Origin: Streptomyces diastatochromogenes
GTDB taxonomy: Bacteria; Actinomycetota; Actinomycetes; Streptomycetales; Streptomycetaceae
Assembly: GCA_001550305.1 (NCBI GenBank)
Contig: LRTP01000544.1
Location: forward strand, 1 to 33,950
Direction of reading: 5' to 3'
Length of the DNA stretch: 33,950 nucleotides
A program made the translations under genes and the position numbers. Shown piece after piece: positions 16,133-24,379 of this stretch (positions are counted from its first letter, which is position 1; each line of letters opens with the position of its first letter). The notes below the pieces were generated by a model. It did not search any database. It worked only from the letters and a program-made list of their open reading frames with translations, and had not been told where the DNA came from.

Positions 16133-17251
16133 TCAGCGGGGCAGTGACGCCGGCGTTCCGCCGTTCGCCTCGTAGCCCGCCACCGCCAGGGCGCGGTAGA
16201 GCGCGTAGTCCGCCGCGGGGTCGGGTGTGAGGGTCCAGGGGAGGGCGCCCACATGGCCGTCCACGTGCACCAACTGGTTCATGGCCTCAGCCCAGCGCTC
16301 GCCGCGGACCAGGAAGAGCACCAGCAGGTGGCGCACGTGAGCCAGCATCGGGTCGTCGGGGCGGGCCGCGTGCACCGCGTAGAGCGCGCCGTGGACCGCC
16401 TTGGTGACGACCTCGCTCTGGTAGAAGCCGCGGACCAGGTTCACCTCGGGGAGGTGCTCGAAGACCGCGAAGAGGGGCATGGCGGCCAGCAGGGAGCCCT
16501 GAGGGGCGCGGGCCGCCGCGGCCTCCGCGAAGGAGTACGCCACCTCGCGCGAGCCGTGCCACTTCTCGCACCAGTAGTGCAGGGCCGCCAGATGCGCGCC
16601 CATGTGGGCCGGCGCGCGGTCCAGGATCTTCAGCCAGAGCGCCTCGAACTCCGGCCGGGGGTAGGCGAGTCCGCGGGCCACCGACAGCTCGATGATGTAC
16701 GGGATCGGGTCACCGGGGGAGAGCAGGGCCGCCTCGCCGCATGCCGTCCTCGCCTCCTCCATGATGATCCGGAACTCGTCCGTCCCCGGCGTCGACGTCC
16801 GCCACGCCTGCTGGACCAGGAACTCCGCGTGCACCGCAGCGCCGCCCGCGTCCTTGGGCTTCTCGGCCCGCCACACCCGCAACCACTGCCCGCCCGGCGT
16901 CTCGCTGACCCCGCCCGGACGCTGCTGCAGCTCAAGGGACGCGGCGCCGGCGAAGGCCTGCACCCGCTGCCAGCGTGTCTCGCCCGAGATCTCCGTGCCC
17001 GCCAGGAGCTGCGAGGCCGCTTGGTACTCCTGCGTGCGCTGCACCAGGTCCAGGACGTCCAGGAGGTCCCCGTCCGGTCCGGGCATACGGATGTCCAGCT
17101 CCTCCTGACGCAGGAATCCGTAGTTCGCCGGGTCCGCCGCGTCCGGGTCGCCGGGCGAGACCAGCTGTATGCCGGTGCGCCTGCGCCTGAGGACCGGCAG
17201 CAGGACCAGGCTGAACATGGCCAGCGCCATCAGGACCCAGAGAATCTCCAT
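16133..17251 (-). CDS. Conserved membrane-anchored protein with a helical (TPR-like) domain
   Basis: The product has 372 residues. An N-terminal membrane anchor (EILWVLMALAMFSLVLLPVL) precedes RRRR, placing the rest in the cytoplasm. The body is almost entirely helical and rich in Ala, Leu, Trp and Glu, with paired-helix character (WLKILDRAPAHMGAHLAAL, YSFAEAAAARAPQGS). This fits a solenoid of TPR-like repeats. I know of no assigned function; similar proteins occur next to metB in Streptomyces genomes, as I recall. It diverges from metB across a 187-bp gap that contains short tandem repeats. Its end lies about 14 bp before the SigR promoter of msrA. Confidence 0.82.
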   Translation of the reverse strand: MEILWVLMALAMFSLVLLPVLRRRRTGIQLVSPGDPDAADPANYGFLRQEELDIRMPGPDGDLLDVLDLVQRTQEYQAASQLLAGTEISGETRWQRVQAFAGAASLELQQRPGGVSETPGGQWLRVWRAEKPKDAGGAAVHAEFLVQQAWRTSTPGTDEFRIIMEEARTACGEAALLSPGDPIPYIIELSVARGLAYPRPEFEALWLKILDRAPAHMGAHLAALHYWCEKWHGSREVAYSFAEAAAARAPQGSLLAAMPLFAVFEHLPEVNLVRGFYQSEVVTKAVHGALYAVHAARPDDPMLAHVRHLLVLFLVRGERWAEAMNQLVHVDGHVGALPWTLTPDPAADYALYRALAVAGYEANGGTPASLPR

Positions 17252-17329
17252 GCCTCAAGCGAACCAGACGGGTCCGACAATTGGCCAACCCGGTCCGGTT
17301 CCGATCCGGTCCCGGCCCGGATCGCAGAC

Positions 17330-17400
17330 CACGAGGCGCCCCCGCGCAGAACACGAGGCGCCCCCGCGCAGCCCGTGAGGCGCCCCGCACGGGCCGTGAG
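17330..17400. repeat. Short tandem repeats, period about 22 bp
   Basis: CACGAGGCGCCCCCGCGCAG occurs perfectly at 17330-17349 and again at 17352-17371. A degenerate third copy begins at 17374 (CGTGAGGCGCCCCGCAC) and a partial fourth at 17395. The array fills the gap between the divergent metB and membrane-protein genes, ending about 40 bp before the metB start. It may affect the promoter or messenger leader of metB. No spacers are present. Confidence 0.75.
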
Positions 17401-17438
17401 CCGCCATCAGGCCCGCGGGCGCACTACGCTCGGGACCC

Positions 17439-18593
17439 ATGAGCGACAGGCACATCAGTCAGCACTTCGAGACCCTCGCGATCCACGCGGGCAACACCGC
17501 CGATCCCCTCACCGGCGCGGTCGTCCCGCCGATCTACCAGGTCTCGACCTACAAGCAGGACGGCGTCGGAGGGCTGCGCGGCGGTTACGAGTACAGCCGC
17601 AGCGCCAACCCCACCAGGACCGCCCTGGAAGAGAACCTCGCCGCCCTGGAGGGCGGTCGTCGCGGCCTCGCGTTCGCGTCCGGACTGGCGGCCGAGGACT
17701 GCCTGTTGCGTACGCTGCTCAGCCCCGGCGACCACGTGGTCATCCCGAACGACGCGTACGGCGGCACGTTCCGCCTCTTCGCGAAGGTCGTCTCGCGGTG
17801 GGGTGTCGAGTGGTCCGTGGCCGACACCAGCGACCCGGCCTCCGTACGCGCCGCCCTCACGCCGAAGACCAAGGTCGTGTGGGTGGAGACCCCCTCCAAC
17901 CCGCTTCTCGGCATCACCGACATCGCCGCCGTCGCGCAGATCGCGCGCGAGGCGGGCGCCCGGCTCGTCGTCGACAACACCTTCGCCACCCCCTATCTGC
18001 AGCAGCCGCTCGCGCTCGGCGCGGACGTCGTCGTGCACTCGCTGACCAAGTACATGGGCGGGCACTCCGACGTCGTCGGCGGCGCGCTGATCGTCGGCGA
18101 CCAGGCGCTCGGCGAGGAGCTGGCGTACCACCAGAACGCGATGGGCGCGGTCGCCGGTCCCTTCGACTCCTGGCTGGTGCTGCGCGGCACCAAGACGCTC
18201 TCGGTGCGCATGGACCGGCACAGCGAGAACGCCACCAAGGTCGCCGACATGCTCACCCGGCACGCGCGCGTGACCCGCGTTCTCTACCCGGGCCTCCCGG
18301 AGCACCCCGGTCACGAGATCGCCGCCAAGCAGATGAAGGCGTTCGGCGGCATGGTCTCCTTCCAGGTCGAGGGCGGCGAGGAAGCGGCCGTCGAGGTCTG
18401 CAACCGTGCCAAGGTCTTCACCCTCGGTGAGTCCCTGGGCGGCGTGGAGTCCCTGATCGAGCACCCCGGGCGCATGACGCACGCGTCCGCCGCCGGCTCG
18501 GCCCTGGAGGTCCCCGCCGACCTCGTCCGCCTCTCCGTGGGCATCGAGAACGTCGACGACCTGCTCCAGGACCTGCAGCAGGCCCTCGGCTAG
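17439..18593 (+). CDS. metB: Cystathionine gamma-synthase (Cys/Met metabolism PLP enzyme)
   Basis: The product has 384 residues, the normal length. The PLP-binding lysine is Lys204 in HSLTKYMGGHSD. Other family features are YEYSRSANPTR (about 50-60), WVETPSNPLLG (148-157), VVDNTFATPYLQQP (177-190) and the C-terminal SLGGVESLIEHPGRMTH. The enzyme condenses an activated homoserine ester with cysteine to give cystathionine, linking cysteine to methionine. Closely related gamma-lyases run the reverse route and share these motifs. Upstream of the ATG at 17439 there is only a weak GGGA. The neighbouring msrA and mca fit a sulfur-metabolism setting, although they are on separate transcripts. Confidence 0.94.
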   Translation: MSDRHISQHFETLAIHAGNTADPLTGAVVPPIYQVSTYKQDGVGGLRGGYEYSRSANPTRTALEENLAALEGGRRGLAFASGLAAEDCLLRTLLSPGDHVVIPNDAYGGTFRLFAKVVSRWGVEWSVADTSDPASVRAALTPKTKVVWVETPSNPLLGITDIAAVAQIAREAGARLVVDNTFATPYLQQPLALGADVVVHSLTKYMGGHSDVVGGALIVGDQALGEELAYHQNAMGAVAGPFDSWLVLRGTKTLSVRMDRHSENATKVADMLTRHARVTRVLYPGLPEHPGHEIAAKQMKAFGGMVSFQVEGGEEAAVEVCNRAKVFTLGESLGGVESLIEHPGRMTHASAAGSALEVPADLVRLSVGIENVDDLLQDLQQALG

Positions 18594-18603
18594 CCCCAGC
18601 GCC

Positions 18604-18617
18604 GACCCCTCGGGGTC
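18604..18617. terminator. Short hairpin between convergent genes
   Basis: GACCCC (18604-18609) pairs with GGGGTC (18612-18617) across two bases. It lies just after the metB stop and overlaps the stop of the leftward small membrane-protein gene, so it could serve both strands. It lacks a T-run, as is usual in this genome. Confidence 0.4.
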
Positions 18618-18864
18618 ACCAGCCCGTCAGCGGTGGGGTCGTCTGCGAAGGCGGCTCCACCCAGGGACGGGCCATGGACGCCCACACCACGAAGGCGACG
18701 GCCGCGGCGAACAGCAGCAGCCACATCACCCGCCGGGCCAGCGTCCTGCGGCGCAGCATCCGGCTCCCGCGGCGCACGACGTCCGCGTACAGGTCGGGCG
18801 GCACGGTGGGCTGCCTCTGCTCCAGCAGCCGCCGTACGTTCGCCTCGCGCTCGGGCAGGTTCAC
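18616..18864 (-). CDS. Small single-pass membrane protein downstream of a sigma factor
   Basis: The product has 82 residues from the GTG at 18864. The N-terminal half is charged (NLPEREANVRRLLEQRQPTV). One transmembrane helix follows (MWLLLFAAAVAFVVWASM, about 47-64) after RRGSRMLRRRTLARR, giving a cytosolic N-terminus. It ends with a Pro/Thr-rich external tail. The location after an ECF-type sigma gene suggests an anti-sigma-like or membrane-tether role, but no zinc-binding anti-sigma motif (HxxxCxxC) is present. The start overlaps the stop of the repeat-built leader ORF (GTGA). Its natural start was probably once the ATGA overlap with the sigma gene. Confidence 0.75.
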   Translation of the reverse strand: MNLPEREANVRRLLEQRQPTVPPDLYADVVRRGSRMLRRRTLARRVMWLLLFAAAVAFVVWASMARPWVEPPSQTTPPLTGW

Positions 18865-18989
18865 GACCGCACCACCAACCTCACGACCGCACCACCGTGC
18901 TTCATGACGGCACCACCGCGCTTCACGACCGCACCACCGTGCTTCATGACGGCACCACCGCGCTTCACGACCGCACCACCGTGCTTCAT
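18861..18989 (-). CDS. Repeat-encoded leader ORF linking the sigma factor and membrane-protein genes
   Basis: This 42-codon frame begins with an ATG that overlaps the sigma-factor stop (ATGA) and ends with a TGA that overlaps the next gene's GTG (GTGA). It encodes alternating heptads MKHGGAV and VKRGGAV, five in all, followed by VRLVVRS. It consists entirely of 21-bp tandem repeats (18865-19001). It may be translated as part of a coupling chain, or may only be a by-product of repeat expansion. A function for the peptide is not suggested by its composition. Confidence 0.45.
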   Translation of the reverse strand: MKHGGAVVKRGGAVMKHGGAVVKRGGAVMKHGGAVVRLVVRS

Positions 18990-19001
18990 GACGGCACCAC
19001 C
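18865..19001. repeat. 21-bp tandem repeats duplicating a translation start region
   Basis: On the minus strand five 21-bp units begin at 18989, 18968, 18947, 18926 and 18905, alternating between two variants (start codon ATG or GTG), i.e. a 42-bp higher-order unit. A sixth unit of 20 bp begins at 18884. Each unit holds GGTGGTGC followed by GTC and the next ATG/GTG start. The end of the sigma-factor gene (GGTGGTGCCGTCATGA) and the start of the downstream gene (GGTGGTGCGGTCGTGA) match the unit ends, so the ribosome site and start codon themselves have been multiplied. Confidence 0.9.
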
Positions 19002-19510
19002 TTCGCCATGGTCGGCGCCGGTCCGCGCGGCGGGTGCAGCAGTGTCGTCATCGCCCGGGCACAGATCGCCCTGACCCGTTCCACGGGGAGCCCCAGCAGG
19101 GCCGCCGTCTGTTCCTCGGCGACGCCCTCGTACATCCTCAGGACCAGGACCAGCCGCTCCTGGGGCGTCAGCCGGGCCAGGACGGCGACGGAACCGGAGC
19201 CGGGGACGGAGGGGGATGGGGCTGGGCGGGAGCGTCCCAGGGCCCCGTACTGGTGCCACGCCCCGCGCGCGAAGCGGACGGCCAGCTGCTGGCGGGCCCG
19301 GTCGTACGGGTCCTCACCGCGCAGCCGGTCCCAGGAGGCGTACGTGTGGGCCAGTGCCAGTGTCAGCAGGCGCCGCGCGCGCGGGTTGGCGTTCGGCGGC
19401 TCCGCGGTGAGCAGTGTGGCGGCATGCAGCAGCCGCCCTGCCGCGCCCGCGACGAACGCCTCGAACTCCCGGGCCCGGCGGGCGTTTTGGAACGCGCGCC
19501 GTTCTCGCAC
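18986..19510 (-). CDS. ECF-type RNA polymerase sigma factor
   Basis: The product is 174 residues from the GTG at 19510, with GGAGG four bases upstream; the adjacent GTG at 19513 is an alternative. Region 2-like sequence is at the N-terminus (RAREFEAFVAGAAGRLLHAA), resembling SigE-related Streptomyces ECF factors. Region 4 is clear at the C-terminus: LTPQERLVLVLRMYEGVAEE, then LLGLPVERVRAICARAMTTL, a helix-turn-helix for -35 recognition. Between them is a Pro/Ser-rich linker. It probably directs transcription of a small stress or envelope regulon. It is co-transcribed with the leader ORF and the single-pass membrane protein. The last codons are built from the same 21-bp unit as the repeats that follow. 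Confidence 0.85.
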   Translation of the reverse strand: MRERRAFQNARRAREFEAFVAGAAGRLLHAATLLTAEPPNANPRARRLLTLALAHTYASWDRLRGEDPYDRARQQLAVRFARGAWHQYGALGRSRPAPSPSVPGSGSVAVLARLTPQERLVLVLRMYEGVAEEQTAALLGLPVERVRAICARAMTTLLHPPRGPAPTMAKVVPS

Positions 19511-19643
19511 CACGCCTCCCGCCCGAGGACGACCCTGACGGAACCAAGGGCCCGGCCGTGTACGACGGGCCGCACCGTGTGCGACAAGGACCCGGTCTCA
19601 TATGAGGCCAGACGCGGCCCCGCGGTCAAGAGTCCGGTGGGCA

Positions 19644-19701
19644 CACACGTGTGAAGTCGAAAGGACACGCGCGGGTGAAGCCGCAAACACACGCCCGTGT
19701 G
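19644..19701. repeat. Imperfect repeats with CACAC-GTGTG dyads upstream of the sigma factor
   Basis: CACACGTGTG at 19644-19653 is a perfect palindrome, and CACACG-CC-CGTGTG at 19688-19701 is a second dyad. A weaker related copy (CACGCGCGGGTG) lies at about 19666-19677. The three share a GTGAAG/GTGACG continuation and recur every 22 bp or so. They lie about 130-190 bp upstream of the sigma-factor start and could be binding sites for a dimeric regulator. The rest of the 19511-19764 gap shows only degenerate GGTCAGGAA-like repeats. Confidence 0.5.
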
Positions 19702-19764
19702 ACGGCTCAGGATGCGGCGAGGCGGCCAGGATGCGGCGGGGCGGTCAGGAAACCGGCGGGAGGG

Positions 19765-20286
19765 TCAGGAAGCCGGCTGCTCCCCCGCCGCGCCCCCCGT
19801 CGTGGCCATCCGGGACGAGAGCGCGCTGTTGAAGCGCGTGAGGAGCGAGCAGAAGGCCTCGCGCTCCTCCGGCGCCCAGTCGTGGGTCAGCTCGGCCATC
19901 AACTGACGCCTGGAGGAGCGCACTTCGTCGAGGCGGGACTGCCCGCGCGGCGACAGCTGGAGCACCACGGCGCGTCCGTCCTCGGGGTGCGAGGTCCGCT
20001 TGACGAGACCGGTGTCGACCAGCGGCGCCACCTGCCGGGTGACCGTCGAGGAGTCGATGCCCATGCTCGCGGCGAGCGCCTTGACGCCCATCGGGCCTTC
20101 CTTGTCGAGGCGGTTGAGCAGCAGGTATGCGGCGCGGTCCATGGAGTTGCGGACCTGCCCCACCCCACCGAGCCGGGTCTGTTCGGCACGGCGCGCGAAC
20201 AACGCGACCTCGTGCTGAAGCGTGTCGAGGAGACCGGTGTCACCGACGGTCGTCATGTCCATCGACATTTCTGGTGTTGTGGGCAT
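19765..20286 (-). CDS. MarR-family transcriptional regulator
   Basis: The product has 173 residues from the ATG at 20286; in-frame ATGs follow closely at residues 7, 9 and 11, and none has a strong ribosome site. The winged helix-turn-helix is MGVKALAASMGIDSSTVTRQ, then VAPLVDTGLVKRTSHPEDGR with the characteristic DxR wing, then AVVLQLSPRGQSRLDEV. Flanking helices form the dimer interface. MarR proteins usually repress divergent or own promoters and release DNA on binding phenolics or on oxidation. The C-terminal half contains one cysteine (EAFCSLL). Divergent ilvA starts about 150 bp away, but no obvious dyad was found between them. Confidence 0.92.
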   Translation of the reverse strand: MPTTPEMSMDMTTVGDTGLLDTLQHEVALFARRAEQTRLGGVGQVRNSMDRAAYLLLNRLDKEGPMGVKALAASMGIDSSTVTRQVAPLVDTGLVKRTSHPEDGRAVVLQLSPRGQSRLDEVRSSRRQLMAELTHDWAPEEREAFCSLLTRFNSALSSRMATTGGAAGEQPAS

Positions 20287-20433
20287 GGCCGGGGGCTCAA
20301 TTCATGCGTGGGGAGCTGGGTTGGGGGAAAGGGTACGCGGCCCGGACGCGGGTCGTACCGACGCTGAGTAAAACCGGTCTCGGCCCGTGGTCACACCAGG
20401 AGTCCTCGGGTGTGAACTGGGAGACTGGTGGTC

Positions 20434-21663
<1,230 letters not shown>

Positions 21664-21681
21664 TCGACCGACATCCATCGT

Positions 21682-21713
21682 CCGAGGTCAGGGTCCCTGT
21701 CCTCGGACCTCGG
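21682..21713. terminator. Hairpin after ilvA
   Basis: CCGAGGTC (21682-21689) pairs with GACCTCGG (21706-21713), and an inner AGGG/CCCT pair lies in the loop. A run of five A follows. It lies 19 bp after the ilvA stop, a normal place for an intrinsic terminator in this genome. Confidence 0.6.
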
Positions 21714-21726
21714 AAAAACCTGTTGA

Positions 21727-21748
21727 GTAACGCGATACATCGCGTTAC
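21727..21748. promoter_or_regulatory. Palindromic operator upstream of the ABC exporter operon
   Basis: Two perfect 10-bp arms, GTAACGCGAT and ATCGCGTTAC, are separated by AC. The site is about 120 bp before the ATPase gene start. Such a strong dyad with a short spacer is typical of TetR- or PadR-type repressors that control drug exporters. No regulator gene of those families lies next to it; the nearest regulator is the MarR gene at 19765-20286. Confidence 0.65.
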
Positions 21749-21870
21749 GGTGTGCCGTGCCCAGTTCTCGCTCGGCCTCTCGCTGCGCTCGTTGCAGTCT
21801 GTGAGGCGGGACGAGACGGGCAAAGGTAAGAAGTTACCGTGAAAATTCCCCAACGACGTGGAGAACTCAC

Positions 21871-22959
21871 ATGCCAGGCGCCATCTATGCCGAAGGTCTG
21901 GTCAAGACCTTCGGTGACGTAAGGGCTCTGGACGGCGTCGATCTCGATGTCCCGGAAGGCACCGTCCTGGGTCTGCTGGGACCGAACGGCGCGGGCAAGA
22001 CGACCGCCGTCCGCTGTCTGACGACCCTCCTGCGCCCCGACAGCGGCAAGGCGATCGTCGCGGGCGTCGACGTGCTCAAGCACCCCGACGCGGTGCGGCG
22101 CAAGGTCGGCCTCTCCGGACAGTTCGCGGCCGTCGACGAGTATCTGACCGGCCGCGAGAACCTCCAGATGGTCGGCCAGCTCTACCAGATGAGGGCGAAG
22201 GCCGCGAAGGTCCGCGCGACCGAGCTCCTCGAGCAGTTCAACCTGACGGAGGCCGCCGACCGCCCCGCGAAGACGTACTCGGGCGGTATGCGCCGCCGGC
22301 TCGACCTGGCCGCCGCGCTGGTCGTCTCACCGCCGGTGATGTTCATGGACGAGCCGACGACCGGTCTCGACCCGCGCAACCGGCAGCAGCTGTGGGAGGT
22401 CATCAAGCAGTTGGTCTCCGGCGGTACGACCCTGCTGCTGACCACGCAGTACCTGGAAGAGGCCGACCACCTCGCGCACGACATCTGTGTGGTCGACCAC
22501 GGCCGTGTGATCGCCCGCGGTACCGCCGACCAGCTCAAGGCGCAGACCGGCGGCGAGCGCGTCGAGGTCGTCGTGCACGAGCGCGAGCACATAGCGACGG
22601 CCTCGGAGGTGCTCCGCGGCTTCGGCAAGGGCGAGACGACCGTCGAGGAGCACACCCGCAAGCTCACCGTGCCCGTCACCGGCGGCGCGAAGCTCCTCGC
22701 GGAGGTCATCCGGGAGCTGGACGGCCGCGGCATCGAGATCGACGACATCGGGCTGCGCAGGCCCACGCTCGACGACGTCTTCCTCTCCCTGACCGGACAT
22801 GTCGCCGAGGTGAAGGACGAGGAGAACGGGGTGGCGGGCGACGCGAGGGGCCGCAAGCCGAAGAAGGACCCGGCGAAGAAGGACCAGGACCCCGTGAAGG
22901 ACCCGGCGAAGAACGAAACCGCGCAGACGGAAACCGCGCAGACGGAGGCCACGAAGTGA
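21871..22959 (+). CDS. ABC exporter ATPase, daunorubicin-resistance (DrrA) type
   Basis: The product has 362 residues; the ATG at 21871 follows GGAGAAC. Motifs: Walker A GPNGAGKTT (37-45), Q-loop GQFAAVDEYLTGREN (about 83-97), signature YSGGMRRRLDLAAAL (136-150), Walker B VMFMDEPTTGLDP (156-168) and H-region replaced by LLTTQYLEEAD, a hallmark of the DrrA subfamily. The C-terminal domain (about 230-310) is family-typical, ending at RPTLDDVFLSLTGH. A Lys/Asp/Ala-rich tail of about 45 residues follows, partly built from duplicated 15-bp units (two copies of ETAQT). It powers export of a hydrophobic compound through an ABC-2 permease. The stop overlaps the next start (GTGA). Confidence 0.94.
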   Translation: MPGAIYAEGLVKTFGDVRALDGVDLDVPEGTVLGLLGPNGAGKTTAVRCLTTLLRPDSGKAIVAGVDVLKHPDAVRRKVGLSGQFAAVDEYLTGRENLQMVGQLYQMRAKAAKVRATELLEQFNLTEAADRPAKTYSGGMRRRLDLAAALVVSPPVMFMDEPTTGLDPRNRQQLWEVIKQLVSGGTTLLLTTQYLEEADHLAHDICVVDHGRVIARGTADQLKAQTGGERVEVVVHEREHIATASEVLRGFGKGETTVEEHTRKLTVPVTGGAKLLAEVIRELDGRGIEIDDIGLRRPTLDDVFLSLTGHVAEVKDEENGVAGDARGRKPKKDPAKKDQDPVKDPAKNETAQTETAQTEATK

Positions 22960-23159
22960 GTGCCGTGACAGACGCCGTCCCCGCGACGGCCCCCCAGGGC
23001 ACCGTCGTCCAGTCCGTGCGCGACTCCCTGGTCATCGCCCGGCGGAACGTGATCCGCATGACCCGGATTCCGAATCGTGTTCGCTCGTCTCAGTCAGGTT
23101 CCATCTCGCCGCGCATCCGAGACCGGCGGCCCAACGCCATGAAGGAGCAGGCGAAGTGA
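22956..23159 (+). pseudogene. N-terminal stub of the original ABC-2 permease
   Basis: The GTG at 22956 overlaps the ATPase stop. The frame encodes a normal DrrB-type N-terminus (AVTDAVPATAPQ, then VRDSLVIARRNVIRMTRIP) for about 39 residues. It then turns into unrelated sequence (NRVRSSQSGSISPRIRD) and stops at 23159. The intact paralogue that follows has the same motif (NDSLVIARRNLIRMTRIP) but continues into the membrane domain. The last codons (ATGAAGGAGCAGGCGAAG) contain the ribosome site of that next gene, and the stops and starts overlap (GTGA). Confidence 0.8.
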
Positions 23160-23962
23160 GCGCTGTGAACGATTCCCTGGTCATCGCCCGCCGGAACCTC
23201 ATTCGGATGACCCGGATTCCCGAAATGATTCTGTTTGGGCTAATCCAGCCAATCATGTTCGTGGTGCTGTTCACGTACGTGTTCGGCGGTTCCATGCAGA
23301 TCGGCAACAGCGCCGATCTGGACGTCTACAAGAACTTCCTGATGGCGGGCATCTTCGCGCAGACCGTCACGTTCGCCACCGCCAGCTCCGGTGCGGGCAT
23401 CGCCGACGACATGCACAAGGGCCTGATCGACCGGTTCCGCTCGCTGCCCATGGCGCGCGGCGCAGTGCTGACCGGGCGTACCGTTGCGGACCTCGTACAG
23501 ACGGCCTTGACGCTGTTCGTCCTCGCGATCGTCGCGTTGATCGTAGGTTGGCGCCCCGGCTCCGTGGAGACGACCAACTTCGGGAAGATCTTGGGCGGCT
23601 TCGGCCTGCTTCTTCTTCTGGGGTACGCCTTCACGTGGATCGGCGCGCTGATCGGCCTGTCGGTGCGCACACCGGAGGCGGCCACCTCCGGCGGCCTGAT
23701 CTGGCTGTTCCCGGTGACCTTCATCTCGAACGCGTTCGTGGACTCCAGCAAGATGACTCCGTGGCTGCGTCACATCGCTGAGTGGAACCCGTTCAGCGCG
23801 ACCGTTCAGGCGTGCCGCAAGCTCTTCGGCGACCCAGGCCTGTCCCCGTCTGATGCCTGGCCGATGCAGCACCCCGTGTGGGCGTCGCTGATCTACTCGA
23901 TCCTGATCATCGTCGTCTTCCGCACGCTCGCGGTCCGCAAGTACCGCCGGGCGACCAGTTGA
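23156..23962 (+). CDS. ABC-2 type permease, DrrB family (intact)
   Basis: The product has 268 residues from the GTG at 23156, with AGGAG eight bases upstream. Six membrane segments are visible, beginning with MILFGLIQPIMFVVLFTYVF and including LVQTALTLFVLAIVALIVGW, GGFGLLLLLGYAFTWIGALI and WASLIYSILIIVVFRTLAV. The cytoplasmic motif GIADDMHKGLIDRFRSLPMAR and the late segment TPWLRHIAEWNPFSATVQAC are characteristic of the DrrB/ABC-2 family. Paired with the upstream ATPase it should form the working exporter. It lies between the two halves of a disrupted paralogous permease gene, so it appears to have been acquired as a replacement. The terminator at 24003-24034 follows. Confidence 0.93.
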   Translation: MSAVNDSLVIARRNLIRMTRIPEMILFGLIQPIMFVVLFTYVFGGSMQIGNSADLDVYKNFLMAGIFAQTVTFATASSGAGIADDMHKGLIDRFRSLPMARGAVLTGRTVADLVQTALTLFVLAIVALIVGWRPGSVETTNFGKILGGFGLLLLLGYAFTWIGALIGLSVRTPEAATSGGLIWLFPVTFISNAFVDSSKMTPWLRHIAEWNPFSATVQACRKLFGDPGLSPSDAWPMQHPVWASLIYSILIIVVFRTLAVRKYRRATS

Positions 23963-24002
23963 TGGCTCCGATTCCCCGGAACTGCCTTGACGGCACGCCG
24001 CT

Positions 24003-24034
24003 CTGAGGCCCCTCTCGATTGGGAGGGGCCTCAG
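24003..24034. terminator. Strong bidirectional terminator
   Basis: CTGAGGCCCCTC (24003-24014) pairs perfectly with GAGGGGCCTCAG (24023-24034) around an 8-base loop. It separates the intact permease from the convergent arsM remnant. It probably came along with one of them. Confidence 0.85.
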
Positions 24035-24045
24035 GGCTGTCCGGG

Positions 24046-24379
24046 TCAGTTCTGGCAGCCGCGGCCGGATGCTGTCTTGGCCTCTGTGACGGTGACGCCG
24101 GGGTCGGCGGAGGGCTCGGCGGGTGTGCAGCAGGTGTTGACGCCGTAGCACGCATCGGCCGATCCGGTCGTCTGGGATGCCTGCGTCTCGGTCTGGGGCT
24201 TGGTGGCGCGGACGACGGCGGAATGCATGCCGTCGGCCACGGGGGGTGGGGGTGATCTCGACCTTCACGAACCCTGCCGCCTCAAGGCCTTCGCGGTACT
24301 CGGTGAACGACAGAGCCCCCGCGACGCAACCGACGTAGTCGCCGCGCTCCGCGCACTGGGCGGGGGAGAGGGGCGGGCC
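24046..24379 (-). pseudogene. 3' remnant of an arsenite methyltransferase (arsM-like), frameshifted
   Basis: Minus-strand frame one (about 24379-24245) reads PPLSPAQCAERGDYVGCVAG, then ALSFTEYREGLEAAGF and VKVEITPTP. Frame two (about 24240 to the TGA at 24046) continues with VADGMHSAVVRATKPQ and a Cys-rich tail (CYGVNTCCTP, GRGCQN). Together they match the C-terminus of ArsM-type SAM-dependent arsenite methyltransferases, where EITPT-x-VADGMHSAIVRATKP is expected to be continuous. The shift lies in a C-rich run (minus strand ACCCCCACCCCCC, about 24240-24252). The SAM-binding N-terminal two thirds are missing, cut off by the permease C-terminal stub. Confidence 0.72.

Noticed and set aside
17330..17400. 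CRISPR array or attachment site
   Set aside because: Only two perfect copies 2 bp apart, no unique spacers, no integrase and no tRNA gene.
18865..19001. CRISPR array
   Set aside because: The units are contiguous with no spacers, lie inside an operon junction and have no cas genes nearby.
24046..24240. A stand-alone 64-residue Cys-rich small protein
   Set aside because: The sequence VADGMHSAVVRATKP is the conserved C-terminal part of arsenite methyltransferases, and the preceding part lies in the adjacent frame, so it is a frameshifted remnant.
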